In this document: one piece after another, positions 52,257 to 60,913 of the stretch
How the letters are laid out: every line of letters starts with the position of its first letter
How positions within the stretch are numbered: the stretch's first letter is position 1
Origin: Streptomyces griseus
GTDB lineage: Bacteria; Actinomycetota; Actinomycetes; Streptomycetales; Streptomycetaceae
DNA length: 64,000 nucleotides
NCBI RefSeq assembly: GCF_900460065.1
Contig: NZ_UAVD01000039.1
Span: forward strand, 238,174 to 302,173
Reading direction: 5' to 3'
Made by a program: the position numbers and the translations under genes
Notes under the pieces: generated by a model
What the model was told of the DNA's origin: nothing
The model's input: only the letters and a program-made list of their open reading frames with translations
The model's database searches: none

Positions 52257-52289
52257 AGGTGGGTGTCACCGTAGCAGGGAGTGTGTCGT

Positions 52290-52311
52290 TAATGGAACTG
52301 GAGACCCGTTA
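52290..52311. promoter_or_regulatory. TetR operator, copy 2
   Basis: 22-bp imperfect palindrome with arms TAATGGA and CCCGTTA around CTGGAG, 55 bases from copy 1. Its last base is the first base of the TetR start codon, so repressor binding would block its own gene. Confidence 0.65.
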
Positions 52312-52985
52312 TGGCTTCTGAGGGTGTTGAAGGCGCGGAGGGGGCCGGGGTTTCCGGGAGCTCCGGAGGCCCCGGCGGCGTCGACGGTGGGGAGCCGGGC
52401 ACGGTGCGCCCCGGCGGACGTACCGCCCGGGTGCGGGAGGCGGTGCTGCGTGCCGCAGGGGACGCGCTGGTGGAACACGGCTTCGACGGGCTCGACCTGG
52501 CCGACGTCGCGCGGCGGGCCGAGGTCGGCAAGACGACCGTCTACCGGCGCTGGTCCGCCCCCGCCGGACTGGTGGCCGATCTGCTCTCGGACATGGCGGA
52601 GCAGTCGCTTCCGCGTGCGGACACCGGCTCCCTGGCCGAGGACCTCCGGGCCAACGCCCGCCTCGTGGTCCGCACCCTGGCCGATCCCCGGCAGGGCGCC
52701 CTCTTCGCGGCCGTCATCGCCGCCGCGACCTGCGATCCCCGGACCGCCGATGCGCTGCACCGCTTCTACGCGGTACGGATCGCCGAGTGGTCCGGCTGTG
52801 TCGAGGCGGCGGTCGGCCGCGGCGAACTGCCCGCCGGCACGGACCCGGGCGAGGTGATCGCCGCCGTGTCGGCGCCGCTGTACTACCGGCTGCTGGCCAG
52901 TGGCGCCCCGCTGGACGAGGCCGCCGCCGACCGGGCCGCCGCGGCCGCGGTCGCCGCCGCGCGGGAAGGGGTCTACGTGCGCTGA
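52311..52985 (+). CDS. TetR-family repressor of the adjacent efflux pump
   Basis: 224 aa. A Gly/Ser-rich N-terminal extension (~35 residues) precedes the HTH (VREAVLRAAGDALVEHGFDGLDLADVARRAEVGKTTVYRRW), then an all-helical ligand domain of the TetR_C type (PRQGALFAAVIAAATCDPRTADALHRFY). Divergent from the MFS exporter; two shared operators imply control of both genes. Inducer unknown. Confidence 0.88.
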   Translation: MASEGVEGAEGAGVSGSSGGPGGVDGGEPGTVRPGGRTARVREAVLRAAGDALVEHGFDGLDLADVARRAEVGKTTVYRRWSAPAGLVADLLSDMAEQSLPRADTGSLAEDLRANARLVVRTLADPRQGALFAAVIAAATCDPRTADALHRFYAVRIAEWSGCVEAAVGRGELPAGTDPGEVIAAVSAPLYYRLLASGAPLDEAAADRAAAAAVAAAREGVYVR

Positions 52986-53054
52986 GGTGCGGGAGCGTCC
53001 CTGGGTGGGCGACCGGCTTCGCGGTGCCCCGGGGCCCGTCGATAAAGTGCTGGA

Positions 53055-54077
53055 ATGATATTCGGTAAAGCCGGGTTCGGGGGAGCCGTCGCCGACTTCG
53101 AGGCGGCGGTGACCGCCCAGGACACCAAGCGCTCCGGCAAGGCGTTCGTCCGGTTGCAGGAGACCTTCGGGCAGGCCAGGGAGCCGGAGCTGCTCGACGG
53201 CGGGCCGCGGCTCGCCGCCGTGCTGCATCAGGTGCCGCCCGGCCCCCGCGCCGTCGTCGCGGTGCTCGTCGGCGCCTGCGTCGAGCGCGGCGCGGACGCG
53301 GAGCGCTGCGCGCCGGGAGTGCTGGCCGGGCTGCGACGGGCACTGGAGCAGGCCCTGGTGTTCTGCGAGGCGTGGGTCGCGACCGGAGGCGGCCCGTTCC
53401 CCGTCCCGGACGGCGGCGAGCCGGGCCCGGAAGCGGTGGAGCGGGCGGGTGCCGAAGCGGCCGTCGGCTGGTGGAGCCTTCCCCAGTGGGAGATGGCCGC
53501 CGTCGCGATGCTGAACCATCCCGGTGTGCGCCGGGCGGCCGGCTTCCGGGGTGAGGCGCTGCGGCTGCTCGGCGCGGTGGAGCGGGCCTCCGGCGCGGAG
53601 TTCACGTCCCTCGCCCACGCCCTCCTCGTGCTGGACGACGAGCCGCTCGTGGCCCTCCACCGGTCGAGCGGCACCGGCTACCTCCTGCGGCTCTCCGGCA
53701 TCGGGGACAACTTCCAGCTGCACACCCTGCTGGCCGACGCGCTCATAGGCGGCGGCCATGTGGCGGGCCACGCGCCGTCGTCGCAGGAGGCGGCCGTCTG
53801 CCGGGAGACCCCCGGCCAGGTGGAGACCGTGGGCTCCTTCGACCTGGTGGCCCCGGACGGCGACATCATCTGGAACGAGGGCGCCCCCGCCGACATCCCC
53901 GTCGTCGACGGCGTCCGTCTGCTGGTCCTGGACGAGCCGTCCTACCGGCGGACCTGGCCCGCGGGCCGCTTCTTCCCCGGTATGCGCGGGGACGCCCTGC
54001 TGGAGCGCGCGCTGGAGCCGGAGGAGGCGGAGCGCTGGTACGCCCACGTCTCGCCGGCCAAGGAGGCCACCGGCTGA
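53055..54077 (+). CDS. Hypothetical protein
   Basis: 340 aa, unrecognised. N-terminal ~230 residues look helical (AVADFEAAVTAQDTKRSGKAFVRLQETFG ... CVERGADAERCAPGVLAGLRRALEQALVF); the rest mixes strands (LVALHRSSGTGYLLRLSGIGDNFQLHTLLADALIGGG) and ends with RTWPAGRFFPGMRGDALLERAL. No signal or membrane segment. A TAAAGT box six bases before the ATG suggests a leaderless mRNA. Similar Streptomyces proteins exist as hypotheticals. Confidence 0.7.
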   Translation: MIFGKAGFGGAVADFEAAVTAQDTKRSGKAFVRLQETFGQAREPELLDGGPRLAAVLHQVPPGPRAVVAVLVGACVERGADAERCAPGVLAGLRRALEQALVFCEAWVATGGGPFPVPDGGEPGPEAVERAGAEAAVGWWSLPQWEMAAVAMLNHPGVRRAAGFRGEALRLLGAVERASGAEFTSLAHALLVLDDEPLVALHRSSGTGYLLRLSGIGDNFQLHTLLADALIGGGHVAGHAPSSQEAAVCRETPGQVETVGSFDLVAPDGDIIWNEGAPADIPVVDGVRLLVLDEPSYRRTWPAGRFFPGMRGDALLERALEPEEAERWYAHVSPAKEATG

Positions 54078-54123
54078 ACCGCCGCCGGAGCCGCCCGCCG
54101 TTCGTCGTGTTCCGGGAGGAGGG

Positions 54124-54978
54124 TCAGCCGATCCGGGCGCCCGTTCCGCTGACCCGGACCCGGGCGTCCCCGGCGCGCAGTTCGACGGTGAGCGTGCCGG
54201 GCCGGCCCATGTCCGCCCCCTGGTGCAGGGTCAGTACGGCCGCGTCCGGTACGAGCCCCAGCTCCCGTGCGTACGCGCCGAAGGCCGCCGCCGCCGCTCC
54301 CGTCGCCGGGTCCTCCACGACGCCGCCCACCGGGAACGGGTCCCGGACGTGGAAGACCCCGGGCCCCTCGCGCCACACCAGTTGCAGGGTGGTCAGGTCG
54401 AGCCGCTGCATCAGCGCTCCGAGGCGCGCGAAATCGTAGTCCAGCGCCGCCAGCCGCTCCCGGGTGGCGGCGGCCAGCACCAGGTGCCGGGCTCCCGCGT
54501 AGGCGATCCGGGGCGGCAGGGCCGGGTCGAGGCCGTCGGCCGCCCAGTCCAGGGCCGCCAGCGCCTCCGCCAGGTCGGCCGCCGCGATCTCCTCGACGTG
54601 CGGGGCCACGCTGGTGAGGGTGGCGCGCAGCTCGCCGCCCTGCCGTACGACGGTCACCGGCACCGGACCGGCGGGCGTGGCGAACTCCAGCTCGCCCGGC
54701 CCGTCCCGTTCGGCCAGGGCGAGCGCGGTGGCGACCGTGGCGTGGCCGCAGAAGGGCACCTCGGCCTTCGGGCTGAAGTAGCGGATCGTGTAGGCGCCTT
54801 CGCCGGTCCGCTCCGTCAGGAACGCCGACTCGCTGTAGCCCAGCTCCGCCGCGACGGCGAGCATGGCCTCCTCGTCCATCCCGGAGGCGTCGAGGACGAC
54901 GCCGGCGGGATTCCCGCCCGCGGGATCGGCGGAGAAGGCGGTGTAGCGCAGGACCTCGGGCGCGGGATCAGGTGTCAT
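54124..54978 (-). CDS. PhzF family isomerase/epimerase-like protein
   Basis: 284 aa. Two-lobed diaminopimelate-epimerase fold: RYTAFSADPAGGNPAGVVLDA at the start, SESAFL with the general acid/base Glu, FCGHATVATA, and DPATGAAAAAFGAY in lobe 2. PhzF of phenazine synthesis is the namesake, but most members are of unknown substrate; no phenazine genes are nearby. ATG at 54978. Confidence 0.87.
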   Translation of the reverse strand: MTPDPAPEVLRYTAFSADPAGGNPAGVVLDASGMDEEAMLAVAAELGYSESAFLTERTGEGAYTIRYFSPKAEVPFCGHATVATALALAERDGPGELEFATPAGPVPVTVVRQGGELRATLTSVAPHVEEIAAADLAEALAALDWAADGLDPALPPRIAYAGARHLVLAAATRERLAALDYDFARLGALMQRLDLTTLQLVWREGPGVFHVRDPFPVGGVVEDPATGAAAAAFGAYARELGLVPDAAVLTLHQGADMGRPGTLTVELRAGDARVRVSGTGARIG

Positions 54979-55104
54979 GCCGGGGTCCAACCGAGGTGCC
55001 GCCCCCCGCATTCCCGGCGGGGCCGTGCGGCCGTGCCGCGGTGTCCGCCCGGGACCGCGAAGGCCGGACACCCCGGCACGGCGCCGGCCCGCGGGCCTGG
55101 GATC

Positions 55105-55145
55105 GGGGGGCCGGTCGCGGCCCCCGCTCCCGCGACCGGCCCCCC
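55105..55145 (-). terminator. Hairpin terminator of the secreted-protein gene
   Basis: GGGGGGCCGGTCGCG pairs with CGCGACCGGCCCCCC over 15 bp with an 11-base loop, nine bases past the stop. Confidence 0.8.
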
Positions 55146-55153
55146 GGGGCGGG

Positions 55154-55633
55154 TCAGTGGCAGTTCTTGACGCCCTTGTTCGCCTTGGTGGACTTCTTCC
55201 AGGAGCACGAGTCCTGGAGCTTCCCGTTCGGCTTGATCAGCCGCGCCTTGTCACCGGTGTTGTTCCAGACGTACGAGCCCCGGTTCCAGTGCACGGTGCC
55301 CGAGACGTTCTTGCCCTTGCCGGTGCGGAGCTTGACCGTCTTGCCGGCACCGATCGTGTAGCTGCCGAAGGTGTAGGTGTAGCCGGTGTTGTCCTTCACC
55401 TTGAAGCCCTTGAGCTGGACCTTCTTCTTGCCGTTGTTGTGGATGTTCACCCACTCGGCGTTCAGCGACTTTGTGCTCCGGTTGTCCGGGCCGGGGCCGT
55501 CGTACTGCACGGTCCCGAAGTGGAGTCCGCCCTGGTGGGCGGCGGCCGTGGCGGGCGCCGCCGTGGCGAGGAGCGAGCCGGCCAGTGCGGTGGCGGCGGC
55601 CAGGGCGATCGGCGCGGCCGTGCGTATGCGCAT
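55154..55633 (-). CDS. Secreted lamin-tail-like (LTD) domain protein
   Basis: 159 aa. Signal peptide (MRIRTAAPIALAAATALAGSLLATAAPATAAA) with AXA cleavage site. Mature part is a small beta-sandwich: LNAEWVNIHNNGKKKVQLKGFKVKDNTGYTYTFGSYTIGAGKTVKLRTG resembles the lamin tail domain found in bacterial surface and nuclease proteins; two Cys near the end (CSWKK ... NCH) may form a disulfide. The start at 55633 has AAGGA seven bases upstream. Role unknown, extracellular. Confidence 0.85.
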   Translation of the reverse strand: MRIRTAAPIALAAATALAGSLLATAAPATAAAHQGGLHFGTVQYDGPGPDNRSTKSLNAEWVNIHNNGKKKVQLKGFKVKDNTGYTYTFGSYTIGAGKTVKLRTGKGKNVSGTVHWNRGSYVWNNTGDKARLIKPNGKLQDSCSWKKSTKANKGVKNCH

Positions 55634-55783
55634 GCGGTGTTCCTTCTGTGTCGTTCTGGTGAAGGCGTAGCGAGATGCGATCATACGGACGGCACGCGCT
55701 TGCTCGGTCCAGGACGGAGAAATCCGCAAATTCGGTCACGTAATGGCTTGTTCGGGCGAACCTGATCACCTGTGGACGCAGGC

Positions 55784-56548
55784 TCACCCGCGTCCGACGT
55801 ACGGCATGTTCGTCGCCATGACCGTGGCGAACTGGACGTTCGCCTCCAGCGGCAGCTCCGCCATGTGCACCACCGTCCGGGCCACGTCGGCCGCCGCCAT
55901 CACCGGCTCCACCGCCGTCTCCCCGTTGGCCTGGAGGATCCCGGTCCGCATCCGCTCGGTCATCTCGGTCGCCGCGTTGCCGATGTCGATCTGACCGCAG
56001 GCGATCCGGTACGGCCGCCCGTCCAGCGACAGCGACTTCGTCAGCCCCGTCACCGCGTGCTTGGTCGCGGTGTACGCGATCGAGTGCGGGCGCGGCGCGT
56101 GGGCGGAGATCGAGCCGTTGTTGATGATCCGGCCGCCCTGCGGATCCTGCTCCTTCATCTGCCGGTACGCCGCCTGCGCGCAGAGGAAGGCGCCCGTCAG
56201 GTTCACCTCGACGACCGCCCGCCAGTCCGCGACCGCGAGGTCCTCCAGCGGTACGCCGCCGGGGCCGAACGTGCCCGCGTTGTTGAACAGGAGGTCCAGC
56301 CGGCCGAACCGCTCCCGTACGGCGGTGAAGAGGGCGCCGACCTCGTCGGCGTCGGTCACGTCCGTGGTGACGCACAGCGCCTCGGTGTCCCCGGCGGCGG
56401 CCGCCGTCTCCGCCAGCGGCTCGGCCCGCCGGCCGGCGAGCGCGAGCGACCAGCCCGCGCTCGCGAGGGCGAGCGCCACGGCCCGCCCGATCCCTGATCC
56501 CGCACCCGTGACGACGGCGACTTTCCGGCCGGTCTGCTCAGTGTTCAT
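55784..56548 (-). CDS. SDR family oxidoreductase
   Basis: 254 aa. Classical short-chain dehydrogenase: TGAGSGIG cofactor loop, NNAG, catalytic Ser in NNGSISA, YTATK as YxxxK. Arg-rich AGRRAEPLAE after strand 2 suggests NADP preference. ATG at 56548 chosen over longer frame to fit the family length. Substrate unknown. Confidence 0.87.
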   Translation of the reverse strand: MNTEQTGRKVAVVTGAGSGIGRAVALALASAGWSLALAGRRAEPLAETAAAAGDTEALCVTTDVTDADEVGALFTAVRERFGRLDLLFNNAGTFGPGGVPLEDLAVADWRAVVEVNLTGAFLCAQAAYRQMKEQDPQGGRIINNGSISAHAPRPHSIAYTATKHAVTGLTKSLSLDGRPYRIACGQIDIGNAATEMTERMRTGILQANGETAVEPVMAAADVARTVVHMAELPLEANVQFATVMATNMPYVGRG

Positions 56549-56692
56549 GGCCCGGCAGCGTACGGGACGGATCGATGCGCGGGGCACGCGGTGCTCATCG
56601 ACCCGCCATGCGGATGTTGTGCACGCGACAACGGTGCGTCGTCACGCCCGGCTGCCATGAAGCCCGACAGCATCCGGGCTGAGGAGGGGCAT

Positions 56693-58360
56693 ATGACAGC
56701 CGCACAGACCATCATGACGCCCGATCAGAGCACACGGGCCACCGAACTCCGCGCAGCCGCACGGCTGCTCGAACCGGGCGTGGGACGCAGACGCTTCCTG
56801 ACCGGCACCGCGGCCGCCGCCGCGCTCGCCTTCGCCGTGAACCTGCCCGCCGCCGGCACCGCGAGCGCCGCCGAGGTCGACGCCCGCCGGATCACCGAGG
56901 ACCCCTTCACGCTCGGCGTCGCCTCCGGCGACCCGCACCCGGCGTCGGTCCTCATCTGGACCCGGCTCGCTCCCCGCCCCTACGAACCGGGCGGCGGCCT
57001 GCCGCGCGGCCGGGTCGAGGTGCGCTGGGAGGTGGCCCGCGACGAGCGCTTCCGCCGCATCGAGCGGCGCGGCTCGGCCACCGCCCACCCCGAGTTCGCC
57101 CACAGCGTCCGCGCCGAGGTCCGGGGCCTGGACTCCGACCGCCGCTACTACTACCGCTTCCGCGCCGGCAGCTGGACCAGCCCGGTCGGCCGCACCCGCA
57201 CCGCCCCGGCCCCCGGAGCCCGCACCAGCTCCCTGGCCCTGGCCGCCGTCTCCTGCCAGGCCTACCACGACGGGTACTTCACCGCCTACCGCCACCTCGC
57301 CGCCGAGGACGTCGACGTGGTCTTCCACCTCGGCGACTACCTCTACGAGTACGCCGTCACCGCCACCGGCGGAGCCCGCGACTACACCGACCGCAGACTC
57401 CCCGCGCACTACAACCGCGAGACGGTCACCCTGGAGGACTACCGGCTGCGCTACGCGCTCTACAAGTCCGACCCGGACCTGCGCGCCGCCCACGCCGCCC
57501 ACCCCTTCGTCGTCACCTGGGACGACCACGAGACCGAGAACAACTACGCGGGCGGCACCCCCGAGAACGACGTGCCGCCCGAGGAGTTCCTGCTGCGCCG
57601 GGCCGCCGCGTACCGCGCGTACTGGGAGAACCAGCCGCTGCGGACCCCGCAGCGCCCCACCGGACCCGACATGCGGCTCTACCGCCGGCTGACGTTCGGA
57701 CGGCTCGCCCAGTTCGACATCCTCGACACCCGCCAGTACCGCAGCGACCAGGCCTACGGCGACGGCTGGCGCACCCCGGGCCCCGAGTCCGAGGACCCCG
57801 CGCGCACCATGACCGGGGCCGCCCAGGAACGCTGGCTGACCGACGGCTGGCGGGCCTCGAACGCCACCTGGAACGTCGTCCCGCAGCAGGTCACCTTCGC
57901 GCGGCGGCGCGACGTTCCCACCGACGCTTTCAAGCTCTCCATGGACTCCTGGGACGGCTACCCGGCCTCCCGGCAGCGCGTGCTGGCCGGAGCCGAGGCC
58001 GCCGGGGTGGACAACCTCATGGTCCTCACCGGCGACGTCCACGTCTCCTACGCCTTCGACCTGAAGAAGGACTTCGACGACCCCGCCTCGCGGACCGTCG
58101 GTACGGAGATCGTCACCACCTCCGTCAGCAGCGGCAAGGACGGCGCGGACCGGCCCGCCAACTGGGAGAACCAGACCCGCGCCAACCCGCACCTCAAGCA
58201 CTACAACGGGCGGCGGGGCTACGCGCTCGTCACCCTCGGCGCGCAGCAGGCCCGCGCGGACTTCCGCACGGTGGCGGCCGTCACGACACCCGGCGCGCCC
58301 GTCACCACCGCGGCCTCGTTCGTCACGGAGGCCGGGAACCCGGGGCTCACCCCCGCGTAG
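56693..58360 (+). CDS. phoD: Alkaline phosphatase D (PhoD), Tat-exported
   Basis: 555 aa. Twin-arginine signal GRRRFLTGTAAAAALAF around residues 35-55, so it is exported folded. The catalytic domain has FHLGDYLYEY, FVVTWDDHETENNY and VLTGDVHVSYAF, the metal ligands of the PhoD phosphodi/monoesterase (Fe/Ca). Releases phosphate from organic esters or teichoic acid. The ATG has GAGGAGGGG upstream. An inverted repeat GTTGT-GCACGCG-ACAAC (56616-56632) lies upstream; I see no clear PHO box. Confidence 0.88.
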   Translation: MTAAQTIMTPDQSTRATELRAAARLLEPGVGRRRFLTGTAAAAALAFAVNLPAAGTASAAEVDARRITEDPFTLGVASGDPHPASVLIWTRLAPRPYEPGGGLPRGRVEVRWEVARDERFRRIERRGSATAHPEFAHSVRAEVRGLDSDRRYYYRFRAGSWTSPVGRTRTAPAPGARTSSLALAAVSCQAYHDGYFTAYRHLAAEDVDVVFHLGDYLYEYAVTATGGARDYTDRRLPAHYNRETVTLEDYRLRYALYKSDPDLRAAHAAHPFVVTWDDHETENNYAGGTPENDVPPEEFLLRRAAAYRAYWENQPLRTPQRPTGPDMRLYRRLTFGRLAQFDILDTRQYRSDQAYGDGWRTPGPESEDPARTMTGAAQERWLTDGWRASNATWNVVPQQVTFARRRDVPTDAFKLSMDSWDGYPASRQRVLAGAEAAGVDNLMVLTGDVHVSYAFDLKKDFDDPASRTVGTEIVTTSVSSGKDGADRPANWENQTRANPHLKHYNGRRGYALVTLGAQQARADFRTVAAVTTPGAPVTTAASFVTEAGNPGLTPA

Positions 58361-58384
58361 AGCCGCCCGCCCGGGCGACCGGGC

Positions 58385-59380
58385 TCAGCGGTCCGCCGGA
58401 TAGCGGACGCCGATACGGTCCCGCACCGCGTCGAGCGTCCGCATCACCGCCAGCGAACCCTCCAGCGGGACGAGCGGGGACTCGGTCTCGCCCGCCCGCA
58501 CCGCCCGCGCCACCTCGACGGCCTCGTACTGCATGCCCGACAGCCCCCGGGGCCCCGGCCCGGAGGTGATCGTCTCCGGCTCCGCGCCGGCCCGCCGCAG
58601 GACGAAGTGGTCCGGGTGGAAGAAGTCGCGCGGCAGGTCGATCCGCCCGGCCGTGCCGATGACGGTCGCCGCCGTCGGGTGGTGGCCGACGATCGAGCAG
58701 GACAGGAGCGCGGTCGCGCCGGAGTCCCAGCCGAGCAGCATCCCCGTGTTCAGGTCGACGCCCTCGGGGGAGAGGAGCGCGTCGGCCCGGACCCGGTCCG
58801 GTTCGCCCAGCAGCAGATGGGCGAAGGAGACCGGGTAGACGCCGAGGTCCAGCAGCGCCCCGCCGCCCAGCGCCGGATCGCGCAGCCGGTGCCCGGGGCC
58901 GAAGTCGCCCGCGAAGCCGAAATCCGCCTGCACGGTACGGACCTCGCCGATCGCCCCGTCCCGCACCAGCTCGGTGAGGCGGCGGACCACCGGGTTGAGA
59001 TACGTCCACATGGCCTCCATCAGGAAGAGACCGCGCTCCCGGGCGAGCGCCACCAGCTCCTTCGCCTCCCGGCTGTTGAGCGTGAACGCCTTCTCGCACA
59101 GCACGTGCTTCCCGGCCCGCAGCGCGAGCGAGGCCGCCGCGTGGTGCGCCGAGTGCGGCGTCGCCACGTACACCACGTCGACCTCGTCGTCGGCGACCAG
59201 CTCCGCCCAGCTGCCGTGGGCGCGCCCGATCCCGTGCCGCTCGGCGAACGCCCGCGCCGAGGCCTCCGTGCGCGAGGCCACCGCCACCACCTCGGCGTCG
59301 GGAAGCCTCTGTACGTCCGCCGTGAAGGTCGCGGCTATGCCGCCCGTCGCCAGAACACCCCAGCGCACCGTTCCACCCAT
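58385..59380 (-). CDS. Gfo/Idh/MocA family oxidoreductase
   Basis: 331 aa. N-terminal Rossmann domain (VRWGVLATGGIAATFTADVQRL), the conserved AGKHVLCEKAFTLN with catalytic Lys, and C-terminal beta-sheet domain (GGALLDLGVYPVSFAHLLLG). NAD(P)-dependent dehydrogenase of sugars, inositols or dihydrodiols. ATG at 59380; substrate unknown. Divergent from the efflux MFS. Confidence 0.86.
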   Translation of the reverse strand: MGGTVRWGVLATGGIAATFTADVQRLPDAEVVAVASRTEASARAFAERHGIGRAHGSWAELVADDEVDVVYVATPHSAHHAAASLALRAGKHVLCEKAFTLNSREAKELVALARERGLFLMEAMWTYLNPVVRRLTELVRDGAIGEVRTVQADFGFAGDFGPGHRLRDPALGGGALLDLGVYPVSFAHLLLGEPDRVRADALLSPEGVDLNTGMLLGWDSGATALLSCSIVGHHPTAATVIGTAGRIDLPRDFFHPDHFVLRRAGAEPETITSGPGPRGLSGMQYEAVEVARAVRAGETESPLVPLEGSLAVMRTLDAVRDRIGVRYPADR

Positions 59381-59469
59381 GCCCGCCACCCCAGCCCGCC
59401 CGAAAAAGGTATCGACCACTCCGGTCGAGCTGAGAGCATAGATGCGTATTCAACGATGTGGAGAAGAGA

Positions 59470-60873
59470 ATGCCGGACAGCGGCGGCAGCGGGGCCCAGC
59501 GAGCACACATACCCACCGACGGGACCGGGGCCGACGACCGGACCGTCCCGCACGGAGACGCGGGCGCCCTCTCCGTCGACCCCGCCGCCCCGCAGGTCAC
59601 CGCCCCGGCCGGGCTCCCGGAAACCGCCGGCCTCTCCGGACCGGCGGCGAGGACCGCCCGGCGCACCGGCCTCCTGGTCACCCTGGTCCTGGGCGGACTC
59701 ACCGCACTGCCGCCGCTGTCCATGGACATGTACCTCCCCGCGCTCCCGGCCGTCACCGACTCCCTGAGCGCCCCCGCCGCCACCGTCCAGCTCACCCTGA
59801 CCGCGTGCCTGGCCGGCATGGCGCTCGGCCAGCTCGTCGTCGGCCCCATGAGCGACCGCTGGGGCCGCCGGAATCCGCTGCTCCTCGGCATGGTCGTCTA
59901 CGTCCTCGCCACCGCGATCTGCGCCCTGGCTCCCACCGCCGAACTCCTCATCGGCTTCCGGCTCCTCCAGGGGCTCGCGGGCGCGGCCGGCATCGTGATC
60001 GCCCGGGCCGTGGTGCGCGACCTCTACGACGGCGTGGAGATGGCCCGCTTCTTCTCCACCCTGATGCTGATCTCCGGCGTCGCCCCGGTCATCGCCCCGG
60101 TGATCGGCGGGCAGGTCCTGCGGATCACCGACTGGCGGGGCATCTTCGTCGTGCTGACCGCCGTCGGCCTCGTCCTCACCCTGGTCGTCTGGAAATGGCT
60201 CCACGAGACGCTGCCGCCCGCCGACCGCCACACCGGCGGGGTCACCGACGCCCTGCGCACCATGCGCGGGCTGCTCGCCGACCGGGTGTTCACCGGCTAC
60301 ATGGTCGCGGGCGGGCTCGCCTTCGCCGTCCTGTTCGCGTACATCGCCGCCTCCCCGTTCGTCGTGCAGGAGATCTACGGGGCCTCGCCCCAGACCTTCA
60401 GCCTGCTGTTCGGGCTCAACTCCATCGGCCTGATCACCGTCGGGCAGATCAACGGCAAACTGCTCGTGGGCCGGATCAGCCTCGACAAGGTGCTCGGCTT
60501 CGGCCTCGCGGTGATCGTGCTCGCCGCCGTCGCGCTGCTGCTCATGACGGCCGGCGTCTTCGGCGAGGTCGGCCTGGTGCCGGTCGCGGCCGGACTCTTC
60601 GTGCTGATGTCGGCGATGGGCCTCGCGATGCCGAACACCAACGCCCAGGCCCTGATGCGCACCAAGCACGCCGCGGGCTCCGCCTCCGCGCTGCTCGGCA
60701 CGTCCTCGTTCCTCATCGGCGCCGTCGCCTCCCCGCTGGTCGGCATCGCGGGCGAGGACACGGCCGTCCCGATGGCCGTGGTCCAGGTGGTGTGCGCGGT
60801 GGCGGCCGTGGGCTGCTTCCTGCTCCTGTGCCGCCCCTGGCAGCGGGCGGGCCGCGAGGCCGGCGGCCTCTGA
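59470..60873 (+). CDS. Bcr/CflA family multidrug efflux MFS
   Basis: 467 aa with 12 helices. LPPLSMDMYLPALPAVTDSLSA is typical of Bcr/CflA; VGPMSDRWGRRNPLL is motif A. A polar N-terminal extension of ~60 residues is unusual for the family. The ATG at 59470 has GGAGA upstream. Drug:H+ antiport by family. Confidence 0.87.
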   Translation: MPDSGGSGAQRAHIPTDGTGADDRTVPHGDAGALSVDPAAPQVTAPAGLPETAGLSGPAARTARRTGLLVTLVLGGLTALPPLSMDMYLPALPAVTDSLSAPAATVQLTLTACLAGMALGQLVVGPMSDRWGRRNPLLLGMVVYVLATAICALAPTAELLIGFRLLQGLAGAAGIVIARAVVRDLYDGVEMARFFSTLMLISGVAPVIAPVIGGQVLRITDWRGIFVVLTAVGLVLTLVVWKWLHETLPPADRHTGGVTDALRTMRGLLADRVFTGYMVAGGLAFAVLFAYIAASPFVVQEIYGASPQTFSLLFGLNSIGLITVGQINGKLLVGRISLDKVLGFGLAVIVLAAVALLLMTAGVFGEVGLVPVAAGLFVLMSAMGLAMPNTNAQALMRTKHAAGSASALLGTSSFLIGAVASPLVGIAGEDTAVPMAVVQVVCAVAAVGCFLLLCRPWQRAGREAGGL

Positions 60874-60913
60874 GCCGCTGCGCCCCGCCCCGGCCCCGGC
60901 GTCCGGCGCGGGT

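Noticed and set aside
54124..54978. A phenazine biosynthesis locus around the PhzF protein
   Set aside because: No other phenazine genes nearby; PhzF-like proteins are common outside phenazine pathways.
56616..56632. PHO box before phoD
   Set aside because: The region has an inverted repeat but not the direct GTTCACC-type repeats of a Streptomyces PHO box.
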